From Asterochloris sp. CNOR1 (lineage: Eukaryota; Chlorophyta; Trebouxiophyceae; Trebouxiales; Trebouxiaceae): a stretch of DNA of 64,000 nt. The translations under genes were made by a program, and so were the position numbers. Where the stretch lies: assembly GCA_963969365.1 (NCBI GenBank), contig OZ017752.1, positions 2,480,001-2,544,000 on the forward strand. Reading direction: 5' to 3'. The notes beneath the pieces are model-generated. The model searched no databases and was not told the origin of the DNA. It worked only from the letters and a program-made list of their open reading frames with translations. Of this stretch, positions 48,218-61,300 are shown piece by piece; the first letter of the stretch is position 1; every line of letters starts with the position of its first letter.

Positions 48218-51200
48218 TCAGACGCCCAGGAACCAGCAGCCTGCAGCACAGCACAGCAGTCTCATGGCGCAAGCAGGCACAACAAGAAGACAGGAGCTCT
48301 GTGGACCCACCTCGGGGACACCGCTGCTCTGTCTGCAGTCCTTGCTGCCCAGCTTTGGCCGAAGCTGCTGCTGGTGAGCTAGCGTGGCGCCCCAGTCACC
48401 TTGCCTGCTACTGGGCGGGCCATGCTGGCCAGCAGCAGGGCCGCCCAGCCCAGGGCCATGATGCTGAGACTGCACCGGGTGTGCCACCATGTCCTCCACC
48501 TCAGCAATCAAGTCCATCAGCGAGCTGTCAAACTGGGAGTGCTCTCGCGACGCCTGCTGGGCCCTGCAGCATGCATGGCATCTGTCAGGGCTTGAGCATT
48601 AGTGACTGCAATGCATGCTGACCTTCAGCTCATATCCCCCCAAGGACACAGCAGCAGCTGTCCAGTCCTGCCTGCCTGTGCTGACACAGCAGAACAAGGC
48701 TGCATGTCCAGGCTGCATGAGTCCTGCTGCACACCACCACAGGTGTCAAGGCCGGTCATCAAATTCTGAGACCTGCTTCGCTCACGGGTGGCCAGAGGTC
48801 TGCTGCTGTCTCGGTGCTGCAGGTGGGCTGGCCGCAGGGGAGGGCTGATTGCTGGCAACAGGGGGCTGCTGCTGTGCATGTGCTGCAGACCCGCCCCCTC
48901 CTGCATGCTGTGCCATGTGGCGTCCACCTCCCAGACCAGCATCCAGGGGCTCACTGGCTTGCCTGCAGGCTGGCAGCATCTGAGTGAGGGCTGCATCCCA
49001 CTACGACTCAAGAGTACATGGAAGTGTGACTGCTCTGGGCACTCCAGGCACAGGCCACGTGGCTCCCACACAGACTGCACAAGCGCGCTTGCAGCACATG
49101 CATGCTGCTCAGGGCATGGCCAATGCTGCTGCCAGCAGTTGCACCCTCATAGGCATACCTCTGCGTGTCCCCCAGCCATGCCTCTGCCTGCATAGCTTGC
49201 TGCTGAGCTGGTCGGGCGTCCTCCTTGCCCACATCTGAAGGCGCCCTGCACAGCAAATAGGTCAATCAAGAGTCACCTGACAGCGGCTGAGCAGGGTGCC
49301 GAGGCCCAAGTCGAGGCCACAAGACCTACAGATGAGGAGCAGCAGCCTTTGCCTCCACTTACGTCCATACACAGCGCCTCAACAAGACCCACATCATTGC
49401 TTCACCCCAGCCTTCTGCCTTGTGAAAACTGCTAAGACGTCATTGGGAGCCCAATTTTCATGACAGTTCCCCACGTATACCATATGTAGACACTGTGAAC
49501 AGCGCCAACATCATGCTCACCCCTGCACATGCGATCGCGTGGTGGCGCTGCCATCCCATGCGCTGCCCCCCTCGCTCTCTGACGGCATGAGAGCGGCTGC
49601 CCGCACGTCCTCATGCGTGCAGCCCGCAGATGCAGCAGCTGCAGCCCGCAGCACGATGCCCCCAGGGCCACCGCCGCGCAGGGGCAGGCCTGCTGCAACA
49701 ATGGCGGCTGCAGCCCTCTGCCGCCCATCCGTCGACTGATGGTGTGCGTGCGGGCTGCTGGGTGCGCTGCGCAGCGCTGCAGACACCACGGCACCAGGGG
49801 TGGCAACTGTCTCTGGGCTGCAAGCCCCCTGGCTTTCTGCAGGTGCTGGCAGCGCTGATGGCACCTGTGCAGCCTCAGGCCCTGACGCTGCAGGCGCAGC
49901 ATCATGTGCCCTGCTGGTGGCCTCAAGCGGGGACTGGGTGGCCCCTGCAGCTGCCACTTTGGCCCTGCCTGGAGCGTTTGGGTTCCCGGGCTGCGCATCC
50001 ACAAAGACAAAGGCGCCGCACTGCCCCAGGGACGGGTCAAACTGCAGCACCTTGCTGTGCAAGGCAGGCGCAGCAGCCTGCTGCAGGCTGCCGTGCCCCT
50101 CGTTCTGCATCTGCCAGGCAAACAGGGCAGCTGCCAGGTCTGTGAAGGGGCCACGCGCCTGCTGCTGCACTTCTGAAACTCTCTGCATTGAGGGTGCTCT
50201 GCAGGCAGCACGTCTGCAGCGTGAAGCATGCTTCGTTGCACATGAACGCAGGAATGCGGTGCAGTGCAGTCCAGGCAAAGGTTTGCAATGTGATGAGCTT
50301 GTTTCTCAGACCTAGGTGAACGAGCGCAGCCACTGTCGCCCAGGCTGCCACAGACAGCAGGTCTCAGCTATGGTCCAGGCTGATTGAAGACGTGCCATGA
50401 TCTGAACCTGTGTCATGCGGGCACACATGGTCCCAGAGCACTCACTGCTGCTTGTCAATCTGCCTCTGCACTGGCCGCACAGCAGGCTCAGCAGCCTGGC
50501 CTGAGCAGGAGCTCTCTGCATCAGACTCAGCAGGCTCTTGTGCAGCCGGTGGCGCGTGCAGGCCCCTGGGCTTGCAAGGGGAGCGCAGCTGGTGAGGGCT
50601 GCTGGCCTGCTGGAAGGGGAGCCTGCGCTGGGGTGCGCCTGTGTGCAGAGGCTCCCCGCAGCGCGGGCAGCTCGCACTGCACGCCCCTGCAAGCAGCCCG
50701 AGGGCAGTGGGCCGCCTGTCTGTCCGGCCAGTGGGGTGGCAGAGGGAATGATGGGATGCGTTGCAGCTGAAGGGCCTGGCTGGCCCCGGTGCAATTGCTG
50801 ACAATGCTGAAGGCAGCGCTGACGCCTATGACTGGATTCACGTGCCAGCAGCAGCAAAGCAGTCGTTCTGGCATTGGAAGCTGCTTGTACAGCCAGTGTC
50901 CGTTTCATGTTCCCTGTGCGGCGTCCCCAGCTCAGGCCCACAACATCTGCGTTTCCCATCTGCTGAGCAGGCTCCAGCTGTGGCTGCTAAAATGTAGCTT
51001 GCTGAAAGGCTTGCCTGCTGCGCACCAGGCCCCAATCTCTGGGGTAGCTGTGGGAGCCCATGGCGTCTGGGACTGGGCGATGGCTACTGCCTGCTGCTGT
51101 GCAGCCTGCGTGACGCTGACTGTGGTGGCAGCATGCTTGGCGGCGTCGATCACCCGCACCTTGTGCTGATAGGTGCGCAGCAGGGCGAAGGCATGGGTAA

Positions 51201-51840
51201 GCTTGGACCGCAGCCTGCAGCAGGTCACAGACTGGCTACTTGCAAAGGGATGGCAACTTGAGCAGCAGGCATGTAAAGGTGTTCAGAAGCATGACAATCT
51301 GTGACATCAGTAGTGGTCGGGCCTGTCTGCAGCCTGTTGGCAGGCATGCTCAGCGTTCAGCTGAAAGTACTGGCGCAGCCTGCTGCTTCCAGATCATACA
51401 GGCTGCGCACGCTGTGTTCTCCCGCACAATTTCTGCGTTCCTGTTGCGCAGCTGCTTCTGCTTCTCTTCATGCCGCCCTGCCGCCTGCAGCCAGTGGCTG
51501 TGCCTGCTCAGCCCAGAGAAGGACTTGAACTCAAAGCAGGGTGCCATGCAGCAGTTGAGCTGCACCTTGTCCTGAAGGCTCCTGAGCTGTGCTGCTTCCT
51601 GCCCAGAGCTGACCACCTGCACAAGGACAGCGCCAACATGGGCACCCCTTGGGTTGCATTGCATTGCCAGCATGCACGCTGCTGCCTAAGGCATGTGCAT
51701 ACCTGGCGGATGAGCTTGGCAACCTTCTCTTTGTCCTCCGGACAGAGGTCTTTCAATGTACAGGCAGCCAGTGTAGCCAGCCAGCAGTCCCAATCGATGG
51801 CTTTGTTGTGTCCTCACAAGACAGACATGCTGCTGTGAGC
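48218..51840 (-). CDS. Coiled-coil protein, possibly hinderin (KIAA1328)-like
   Basis: A multi-exon minus-strand gene. Near its start an exon reads NKAIDWDCWLATLAACTLKD, then LCPEDKEKVAKLIRQ (about 51704-51790). A coiled-coil exon follows (SSGQEAAQLRSLQDKVQLN, HEEKQKQLRNRNAEIVRENT, about 51420-51620), then LRSKLTHAFALLRTYQHKVR (about 51150-51210). Later exons include CPRCGEPLHTG (about 50640), a long Ala/Pro-rich exon (49517-about 50185), and SQFDSSLMDLIAEVEDMVAH (about 48480-48560). LKDLCxEDK followed by an (A/N)LI helix recalls animal hinderin, an SMC3-interacting coiled-coil protein. That resemblance is from memory and short. The first exon and the last exon (stop at 48218 or beyond a donor near 48310) are unsettled. 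That it is a gene is fairly sure; the family is tentative. Confidence 0.5.
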
Positions 51841-52387
51841 TCGCTGAAACGGTGAGCTGGGCCTCAACATGGCGATGGTCAAAGCTTCACAAGACACCTG
51901 TTGTTCTCTGCTTGTACAGAATGCAGGCAGCAGCAGCTGCCTGATAAGCAGTGACAGAGAGATCGAGTCTGCAGCTGCAGCACATATTTTTATATTTCAT
52001 ATTCGCAAACTGTGGCTCATTATCATTGCTGCTGTGACAAGCATAACAGTTGTGGCTGCACGGATTCATAAGCAAAGCTTTCTGTCTGCTTTTGAATTTG
52101 GACCTGCTGTTTGAGAGACAACAGGGCAACAACACTAGAGGTGAGGATTGGCTGAATGGGCCATTGCCTGAATGCAGTATGCTTTGATTGTCAGGTGTGT
52201 ATACTGTCAAGGGTCTGCTGCCCTGGTGTTGACTTGATAGCCTGCCACACACATGCAGGCCCCTCGTCAGCTGGGAGTCTGCTGCTCACCACTCTCAGGC
52301 AGCATGTGGGAAGAGGTGCGCCTCAAGGATCCAGTCTAGCTGTGCCTGGGGCTGGCCGGCTGCAAATTGTGCAGCTAGCCAGCTGGG
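51841..52387. promoter_or_regulatory. Divergent upstream region of SIZ1
   Basis: About 550 bp between the coiled-coil gene (-) and SIZ1 (+). It is more AT-rich than its surroundings around 51985-52110 (for example the ATATTTTTATATTTCATATT stretch). It probably holds both promoters. No named element could be assigned. Confidence 0.4.
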
Positions 52388-55300
52388 ATGGGAGATTTGC
52401 TGAAATCAAACGTCGCCACCTTCCGCATCAAGGAGCTGCAGCAGTGCCTGGACCTTCTAGGCCTCAGAAAGGCAGGGCGCAAGGCAGAGCTTTCGCAACG
52501 CCTTGTGGCCTTTGTGGAGCAGGGCAGTCCTGCCGAGGTGGAGAAGAAGGGTGAGCAAGCACTTCCTGGTGTGCTAGCAAATGCTGGAACAAACTTTGCG
52601 GTGCTCAGAACTGGAAGCACAGCCTATTGCATAGGCCTCCACATGCCTTCTGGTCATATGTGAGGTATGGCAGCACACAAAAGGCTCATAAAGTCTTAGA
52701 GGGGGGACCCTGCTTTGCTCGCATGGCTTGGAAGAGAGACCTTGCGTGGCAAGCTGCGGTTCCTTACCTGCATCATGGGCCCTGCGGGCCTTGCCAGCAT
52801 ACTACTGCCTGACAGATACGTGTTTCACGCATCACATGCATGTCAAGAAGTTTGCTCATGAGTCTCACTGTTGATGACATCTTCACACAGCAAGCTCCAC
52901 CAGCCTCACAAGTGTCTGCTGCAGTCGGCATCGTCAATAAGGTGCACGCAGTCATGCACGGCATTCCCACCAGCGAAGCCCCATCTGGTGCTGCGGCGCG
53001 GAGCTCAGCAGCAGCAGCGGCACAGAACTCACATGTACCAGCAGTTGACCAGAGGTAAGGCTGTACACCTTGTCGCTCTGCAGCTGCTCAGTATGGGGCG
53101 AACATCACTCATCCCTGACATGTGAAAAGAGCTGCACCGTGGATTGTAGATGGGATCCTTTCACATAGAGCTAGATTGCTTCTTCTCCAGCTGCCTGACA
53201 CCAGGTCATTGAGAGGATTTGTGCTGGCTGCTGCAGGGCTGCAGTGGCTTCCCGCTCTGCTCAAGCGCTGGGCCGAGCCAACACCACTATACGGTGCATC
53301 TGCAGGCAAAACCAGGATTTTGGGAGGCAGATGATTCAGTGTGAGGTGGGTAGTTGCGGTCAGCAGCAGCTCATGGCTTGCCAGCCATGCATGCTGTGGC
53401 AGTCTCTTGCAGGTATGTCGTACACTGTAAAGGCCTGCTCAGCCCCCTCTTCTACAGGCTGCCAGATTGATGGAAATTGATCACAACCTTCTGTCTTGGC
53501 CGCTGACAGGACAAGCGTCAGTACTGCTGCAGCAGGGCGGTCCTGTCAAGCTGCATCATCCTCCCAAACTCCTGGGATATGGCTGTTGGCATCTGGATTT
53601 TCAGAATTGACAGTGATATGTGCTTTCCACCCCGTGCACTGCCACGCCCGATGCACCAGCCAGGGCCAGTGCTGCACTGCAGCGGTAGTGAACAGGCAAT
53701 CTGGGCACTGCCATGATGGCCTGCTGGCTGCCTTTAGGAACGGACGGTGTAGCCTGCTGTCGATGGGCTGCCCCCTCCGTCAGACCAGCTCCTGGCCATC
53801 AAGTGCACAGGTGTCCCGGCCTGCCAACCCCCTGCGCGCCTGCAGGACCCAGAGTGCGGGGTGTGGCAGCACTGCAGCTGCGTGGGCTTGGCGCACGCAG
53901 ACCTCCCGGGCCAGTGGTTTTGCGAGCAGTGCAGAGCAGCGTTGGCAGACCCCTTCTGGCGGCGCACCCACCTATTTGACCAGCCTGTGCGCCTGCAGCG
54001 CCAGCAGCCGGCCAAATACACGCCATCTGGCTCCGCAGAGTATGTATGGGCGGGGGAGACGTTTGTGCAGGCCAGGGCGTCAGACCTTGACCCTGTCAGG
54101 CGGCAGCAGGAGCGAGTCATGGTGGGTGCCAGCTGCTTGGGCAGACATGTCGGATCCGGTCAGGCAAACGCGGTTGCGTTGCAAGCTGCTGGTTAAAAGC
54201 ACTTCTGCTGTCTGCGGAGTAGGGGGGGGGGGAAGGGCGGGGCAAGGGGGGTACTGGGGCGGGCTGTGGTCAGTGTTCCCGGCAGGGTGTGTCTGGCTTA
54301 AGTAACGATGCACAGTGTAGGTGAGCAGGGGGAAGCCATTCACGCGGGTTGGGCTGGTGGATTTTGCCCCTATCAGCAGCAAAAGCATGTGCCAGGCATG
54401 TTGTCGTAATTGGGTGCCCTGCCGGCCCCAGATTGGGTTCCCTGCCGGCCCGAAACACCTCAGCACGACAGGGGACCCCTCAGTCGTCTGCTCCGCTGCA
54501 CTGTACAGCAGCCTCACTGCTGAGGCGGTCCTTGCAAGTAGCCTGCATGCGCTCAACTGATCTGCTGTTCCCAGCTATCCAAAGTTTCACCCTTCAGCTT
54601 AGCAGCCTCATTGCCACAAGCATCCCGTAAGTTCGTTGCAAATGGACTGCAAACATTCCTGCAGACTGACCCATGAAAGTTGCTACAAAAGCAGCCTGAA
54701 GCATCCCCCACACTGCTGCGCTCGTAGCCTACATCCTGCCTCTGCGCTTCTACTGGCCTTGCTGCTGCTAGATCCTATGCACTGCTGCGCAGGCCACCGA
54801 CTGTGTACGGCCAGGCTCAGGAGCATTGGGTGCCGCTGTGTTGCAGGTGGCGTGCGTCCTGCTGACAGACAGCGTGCCCTTCCGGTTCAACTGGCCCCGC
54901 TCGTCAGACCTGCGCATCAACAATATGCAGTACCGCCCCTACACGCGCAACAACAGCACCAAGCTGGGGGACAATGCACGAGACGAGCCTGCCACAGTGG
55001 GCCAGATGATCAGCTCTAGCGGGCGCAATCGCGTAGCGCTGGCATGCATTGAGGAGCGAGAGCCTTTCTGTGAGTAATTTACACGTACCTTAGAGGCAGA
55101 AACCCTGCTGTGGGCCTTCCTGTCCTGCAGTCAGGAAGGTGTGTACTATGGGCTGCATGGGAGAAGCTTCTGTGAGTACTGCAGAGTCAGATCATCATCT
55201 TGACTGGAATCCACCAGGCGGCGCTGGCATGCATCACGGAGTGGGAGGCTCCTGTGAGTTCTGGCCTGCGTTTGGGATTGAGAAGCTGGTTTGGCTGCAC

Positions 55301-58300
55301 CAAGTCCAGCTTCTCTGAGTACATGGGAGTCAGAGATTCAGCTCCTGTCCTGGTGGCGTCTGCGCGCGTGGAGGAGTTGGGGTCTGTCTGTGACTTCGAC
55401 ATGCCTTGAAGTGAAGCTGCTCAGGACTGCATGTGGGAGCGGGACCCATTGGATGGGCTCCCATGTGCATCAAGATCTAGGGAGCAGTGTGTGCTCTCAA
55501 ATGCGCGGCTGTATAGCAGTTGGCAGCATTTGTTGCACTTGGAAGCTTAGGCTGAGGCAATGAGCAGTGGGAGCTTTTCTGATGTATGCCTGGCACAAGC
55601 AGCGCTCACAGCTGGTATACTGAGGGCAGCAAGCCATAGCTTTGCTGCAGGGGGCCTAGAGGTGTGAGGACCCTGCTGCTGAGGGATTCACTTGCAGCAG
55701 CTCTGCCAGCCTGTCTGGATACTACCTACCCAGGGACTGCTGCTGCTGCTGCTGCTGCCGGTCTGACGGTGCCTAGGGTGCCACTGCCTTTGCTGCTCTC
55801 CGTTAGGTTTCATTCTTATTTCAGCACTTCTGGTGGTGGCTACTGCAGGCCTGATGGTGTACCGGGCAACTCAGAGGACGCTGGAGGAGGTGAAAGCCCT
55901 CATGGCCGCCCCAGAGGCCCCGCAGGCTGCCCTGGAGCGCGTCAGCCGCCAGCTGGGGGGTGCCAAGGCGGATGCAAAGGGGATTGATGAGGATGAAGAG
56001 GACGACTTTGAGATGGGCAACACTGTAACCTCGCTGCGGGACCCCTTCACCAACATGCGCATAAAGGTGCCTGTCAGGTGAGCTGAAAGTTGCCCCTCAC
56101 GCCCTGAATAGGCTGCACACTCCAGCACTGGCAGGGTGAGCAAAGTGCTACAAGTCAGAGCTCGCTGACGATGATGTAGGAATTTCTATTTTATGGGCAC
56201 ATCAAGATGACCTGTTGAAGGTGTGGCACGCTTTGATGGGCCGATCTTGCATGTTGGCAAGACATGAGGTAGCATCAAGGCGTCACGCAGAGCAGATTCC
56301 AGGATGTTGCTGCAGGACTCCTTCACAGCGGTGCGTGTCAATGTTACGTTAGTGTCAAAGACCATCAAGTGGCTTACTTCAAGTTCATAGGGATACAGAG
56401 CATTGGCGACAGCTCAAGACCAAGATGCACATTCTTTGCACAGATCAACCTCTTCAGGGCCCAGTGCCTCTCCTCAGTGAGCAAGTGAAGTCAGTAAACT
56501 CAACCATTGACTTTCTGGTGCTGCATCATGCTGCAGGTTTGCCGGGGTCAAGGGTGTAGCTGCCTTTGACCTGGACACCTTCCTGGAGATGGCTCAGCGC
56601 ACTCGCAAGTGGCAGTGCCCCCACAGCATGCGCAACATGAGTGTGCGCCAGCTGCACCTGGATGGGTGGATGATGCAAGTGCTTCAGGCCCTACAGGCAA
56701 GTGGGGATGCTCACAGCTCTTCAAACCATCCTGAATGCTGAGGGGCCCACAAGCAAGACAGCCGGCTCCACCTCCTGCGAGGGTGTGACCGCTGGGTTTT
56801 TGTGGTGCTCAAGCCCCTTACAAGTAAGCTGTGCCTGGGCAGCCTGTCCGAAAAGAGGGCGGCTGGTTCACAGCAGGCTGCCTGCACGTAGGGCAAGGCA
56901 GACATCTTGAGCAGAGTCTCGCATGGGCCAGGCAGCACAGGGCAAATGCCGCTCAGCGCCCCTGCAATTGCAAGGCTGCATTGTGTAAAGCTCACAGAGG
57001 ACACAGGTCCTCAGACAGCTCCTCTCAGCCTGCAGGACAAAGCAGATGTTGCTGAGGTGGAGGTGGATCCGCAGGGGCGGTGGCGGCCTCTAGGTAGCTT
57101 GGGGCGGTGGTTCACCATACTGGAGGACCACTCCAGCATCCGCACCAGCCTGGCCGAGGCAGGCCGGATCAAGCCTGAGCCGGGCACTGAAGCTGCAGGT
57201 GAGTGCACCTTCGGAGCATCTTAGGCCCCTCCAGGGTAAAGTCATTTACAACTCTGACGGCACAATGTGGACAAGGGCGCTGGCTCAGTGGGCGCTGTGT
57301 TTGCCATTGAGGCTGCCTCAGATGCCCAGCTGCCCTGCCAATGCTGAGTGACAGCCTTGATGCCATGCGTAAATGAATGCATGCGTCACAGCAGGCCTTA
57401 TGCGCAGCAGGTATTTTCTGGGGGCGTCAGTGGGGGCGTCAGTGCAGGGACTCCTCGCACTGGTGCACAGCCCGTGCTTGGGTGATGTGACAGGTGTCAG
57501 ACGACTGCCATATTGTATGCAGCAGGTAGCCTGACCGATGCTCATAGTGTGCAACTGCCTCCATCAACAGCAGACGCCTTCTCCTATGCTACATTGTGAG
57601 GCGTCCTTGATGTTGGAAATCACAAGCAGGGATCCATGTATAGATTGTATCCTAGCTCAAGGCTCTACTCAATGGTGCAGGTGTCTGAGGGTTAGGGACA
57701 ATGGGTAGGAGTCTGTGGTCCAGCTGAATGTGCAAAGGCGTTCCTCCACCCATGATTCATGAACAGTCTCTGCAATTGTGGCCCTCATCCACACGCAGGT
57801 GCCTTTGGGGACGTGGACAGCGACGAGGAGTCTGAGGATGAAATGGAGGAGCTTCGGCGGGCAGCTGCTGCCATGAAGGCAGCCAGCACCAAGCCTAAGG
57901 ACGCAGACATCATCGTTCTAGACAGCTCTGATGACGAGACGCCCCCGCCGCTGCCACCGGCGGCATCCCCTTCTTCCACTGATATGGGAGCTCCCCCATT
58001 TTATCTTCAGGGCAACAAGCCCTCAGCAAGAGCGGCAGCTCCTGCTGCGCGGGCTGCAGCTTCCCCACCGTGGCTGACCCAGGCCCGGCAGAATAGCAGG
58101 GCGGTTGGCGCTGATGGCAGGCCCTGGCCAGACAGCATTGGCAATGCTGAGCAGCTTGCGCAGCCCCAGCGGCAGCAGCCCTCTGCCAATGTTCTGGGCG
58201 ACTCTGGGGCTGGGCTCCTGCAGGGCAACTCTGGAGGAGCTGGGCTCCAGCATGGCATCAGTGCCCACAAAGAGACGCAGCTGCAGCAGCCACCAATCAC

Positions 58301-61300
58301 CCTGCGGATGGGCCCAGACAGTGGCAGTTGGCAGGGCAGCGCTGGCAATGCTCCTGCGCAATACCAGCAATCATCTGGCTCAGCTCAGAGGGCAGACTCT
58401 GACGTTGCGGTGCGGGACAGCAGCGTTGCCCCAGGACAGAGCCAGCAGCCGCCTGCCGCAGCTTCAGGCTTGAGGCAGCTGCCGCCGTCCTTGGGCGGAC
58501 CTGGGCCGGCAGCTCCCGGGACCACTATGCCGGGCAGGGTGGCACCTCGCCAGCAGCAGCCGCCAGCGTCAGGCGGGCTGACAGTGCGCCTGCGGTTGCC
58601 TGGCAGGGGGAGTCAGCCGCCGTCGCAGCCAATGTCAAGGCCAGCCTCAGCGGGGGTGCATCTGCCCACCTCTCCTGGCTCGCCTCAGGTATCTTGGGCA
58701 GTGCTTGTGCAGTGCTGTTGGGATTCCAGGATCAGCGCCGGCAGCGCTGGGGCTGCCAAGTTGTCCTAGCTTGCCTAGGCATGCTATGCTGTGCTTGTGC
58801 ACAGAAAAGGCGGTGGTTGTGGGATCTCAGGGACAGCGTATGCACCCTGCTACTGCCGAGCTCTCAATGGTCACCTCAGGCGTGCCGCTGGTTTTTGTGA
58901 AAGCTGACTTGGGACTGCGGTGCGGCTGAGGGCTGGTTTTCCGAGAGCCCTGCTGCAGGCTTCATCTGCTAAAATCTTTGGCTGGGCTCAGGCGTATGCA
59001 TTGTTCAGCTTAGGGGGACCTTGCGGTTGGCACATGGAAGAGCTGCAGCGCCCAGCCTCCTGACTCGCTTTCTCGATCACTGATGCGTTAGCAGGCATCA
59101 TGGCGCCTGCCTGGACTGAATCCTGGTCTCCAGCAGCAGGCATGGCATTACTGCATTAGTGAGCGCTGGCATCATGAGCTTTGCAGTGGCACGTGTGTGT
59201 AGAGGTCGATGGCCAGACCTGAGCTTTCTGCAGTGGCCCCAGGTTTGTGTCAACTCCAGGAGTTGTGCTTTCAGCCCAAAGTGGTCAGCTTTGCAGGCTG
59301 GGCTGACTCCTCAGCACAGCTCATGCAGTCCTCCTCTGTTGTTGCAGGCTTCGCATGGCTCCCTCCTGGGCAAGCGCAAGGCTGCTGAGGAGCCAGCCGA
59401 GACCACAAGCCCCTTCAATTCGCCTCCGCACATGCCCATTGTGCCCAACGGGGTCAGCCGGTCTCAGGTGTGGCAGCATTCTCCTGTGTCCAACACACCC
59501 CTGTGATCAGCCCCACACACGCTCACATTGCAAAGCAGGGTCAGCAGGTGTTGGGTGACCCAGCACGGCTTTGCACGCGACTGCTGCAATGGGCTGCTGT
59601 CATGGTAGCGCCCTCCTTGGCTGGGTCCCGCATGACCATGACCGCTGATGCTTCCTGGGTCCCTGCATCTCCCCCCATGTCCCACTGCCTGCCAGCAGGA
59701 CCAGGGTGCAGGGCTGGACACTGTGCCTGCCTGCCATGCAGGGGCCTGTCCCTGTCATGCCGGCCGGCCCCACTGCCTCCTCTGGCCTCAATCTCCCAGG
59801 CTCCGCCACGGCCCCTGGCGGCCTGGACCCGCCGGGCACAGGCACCAGCACAGCAGCCTTCAGCGGCCTGCTCATCCCCGGCATGCCCCGCTCCCCAGCC
59901 ATGCCCAATGGAGGCACACAGTCCTACAGCATGTACACAGGCCTGTATGGCAGCCAGGCGCCGCAGCAGCAGCAGCAGGCGCCAGCCATGCTGGGAGTGC
60001 GGCACCCAGCCACGCTGCCCGGGCAGGTCCCTGCCCAGAGCGCAGGCTGGGGCTCCTCCGGGCTGCAGATGCCCTTTGCATCCTTGGCGGCAGGCGCCTC
60101 CTCTGTTCCATTGTCATTGCCCTTTACTTCGGTGACAGCCGCCCCCGTGCAGGTGACTTTGTGGCTGTCTTGCCCTGAGCCTGGAGCTTGCCGCATCCTC
60201 TGTGCAGATCAGGGTCCTTTGCCCTGCAGCTGAAAGAGCGACATGCTGCATGCATTTCCAGTGTGGAATTGGACGATTCTTGGCCTTCCTTGCAGCTTAT
60301 GGCATCTGGTGGCTCACTGCACTGCCAGACACACAAAAGCGTCCAGCACATCCCCACGGTTGCTAGGCATGCCGTGCACAGTGTCTGGCACCAGCCCACG
60401 TCTGCTGTCTTTGCAGTACCAGCTGGCAGAGAGCTGACCGCAACAACAGTCATCTCCTACTTGGTTCATTTGGGGCTGCAGCCTCAGTGACATGTGGGCC
60501 CTGCTGCAGGTGCCCTTGACCCAGGTGCCTGCTGCCTCACTGCAGCTGCCAGGTGCTGCCCTGCAGCCGCCGCCAGCGTCAGTGCAGCTGCCCACAGGCC
60601 GCGGCAGCCCCCTTCAGATGCCCACAGGGTCCTCCGCTCCAACCCCCGGCGCCCAGCAGGGGGTGACGTACCCATACAACAGCCACCACCCCCAGCAGCA
60701 GCCTGTAATGCCCATGGGCCACCTGTCGCCGGCCAAGTCCCCTGGCCTCAAGCTGCCAGGGCAGCAACCTCAAGCAAACGGCAGCAGTGCTTGGGGCAGT
60801 GGAGTGTCTATTTCTGCACGTAAGCTGGCGCTGGCGTGACACTGTGGCTTGCCTGAGAGATTGAAGTGGGGCCAGCAACCCCAGATGGACGGCTGCAGTG
60901 CTTGGGGGCAGCGCCGCATGCATCTCGATGCATGAGCTGGTGCTTGCATGATGTGGTAAATTGCTTAAGACATGTAGGCCTGGGGAGATTCGGGGGCTGA
61001 AGCTCCAGGCTGAAAAGATCTGGGGGCTGATGCCCTAGGGAGGCAGCGCTTGGGGCCAGCTTTGCAACTACATGCAAAGCCTGTGCCTGACATCAGCATC
61101 CTGTTTTACTCAAAAGGCCAGGCCAAGCCAGGAACAGCCCTGACTGTAGAAGGCTGTTTGCATGGGCCACTGGTGTGCCTGTCTCTGCACACGAGCGGCT
61201 GATGGCCCACACCCTGCTTTGTCCTGTTTTGCATTGCCACATGTCCACTCTAGCTCTACAATGCTGCAAGCACCTCTTGTCGGGTGCAACCTGCCCCTCT

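Noticed and set aside
55738-55761. CTG triplet run as an expandable microsatellite of note
   Set aside because: Only about seven units inside an intron. Short CAG/CTG runs are everywhere in this sequence.
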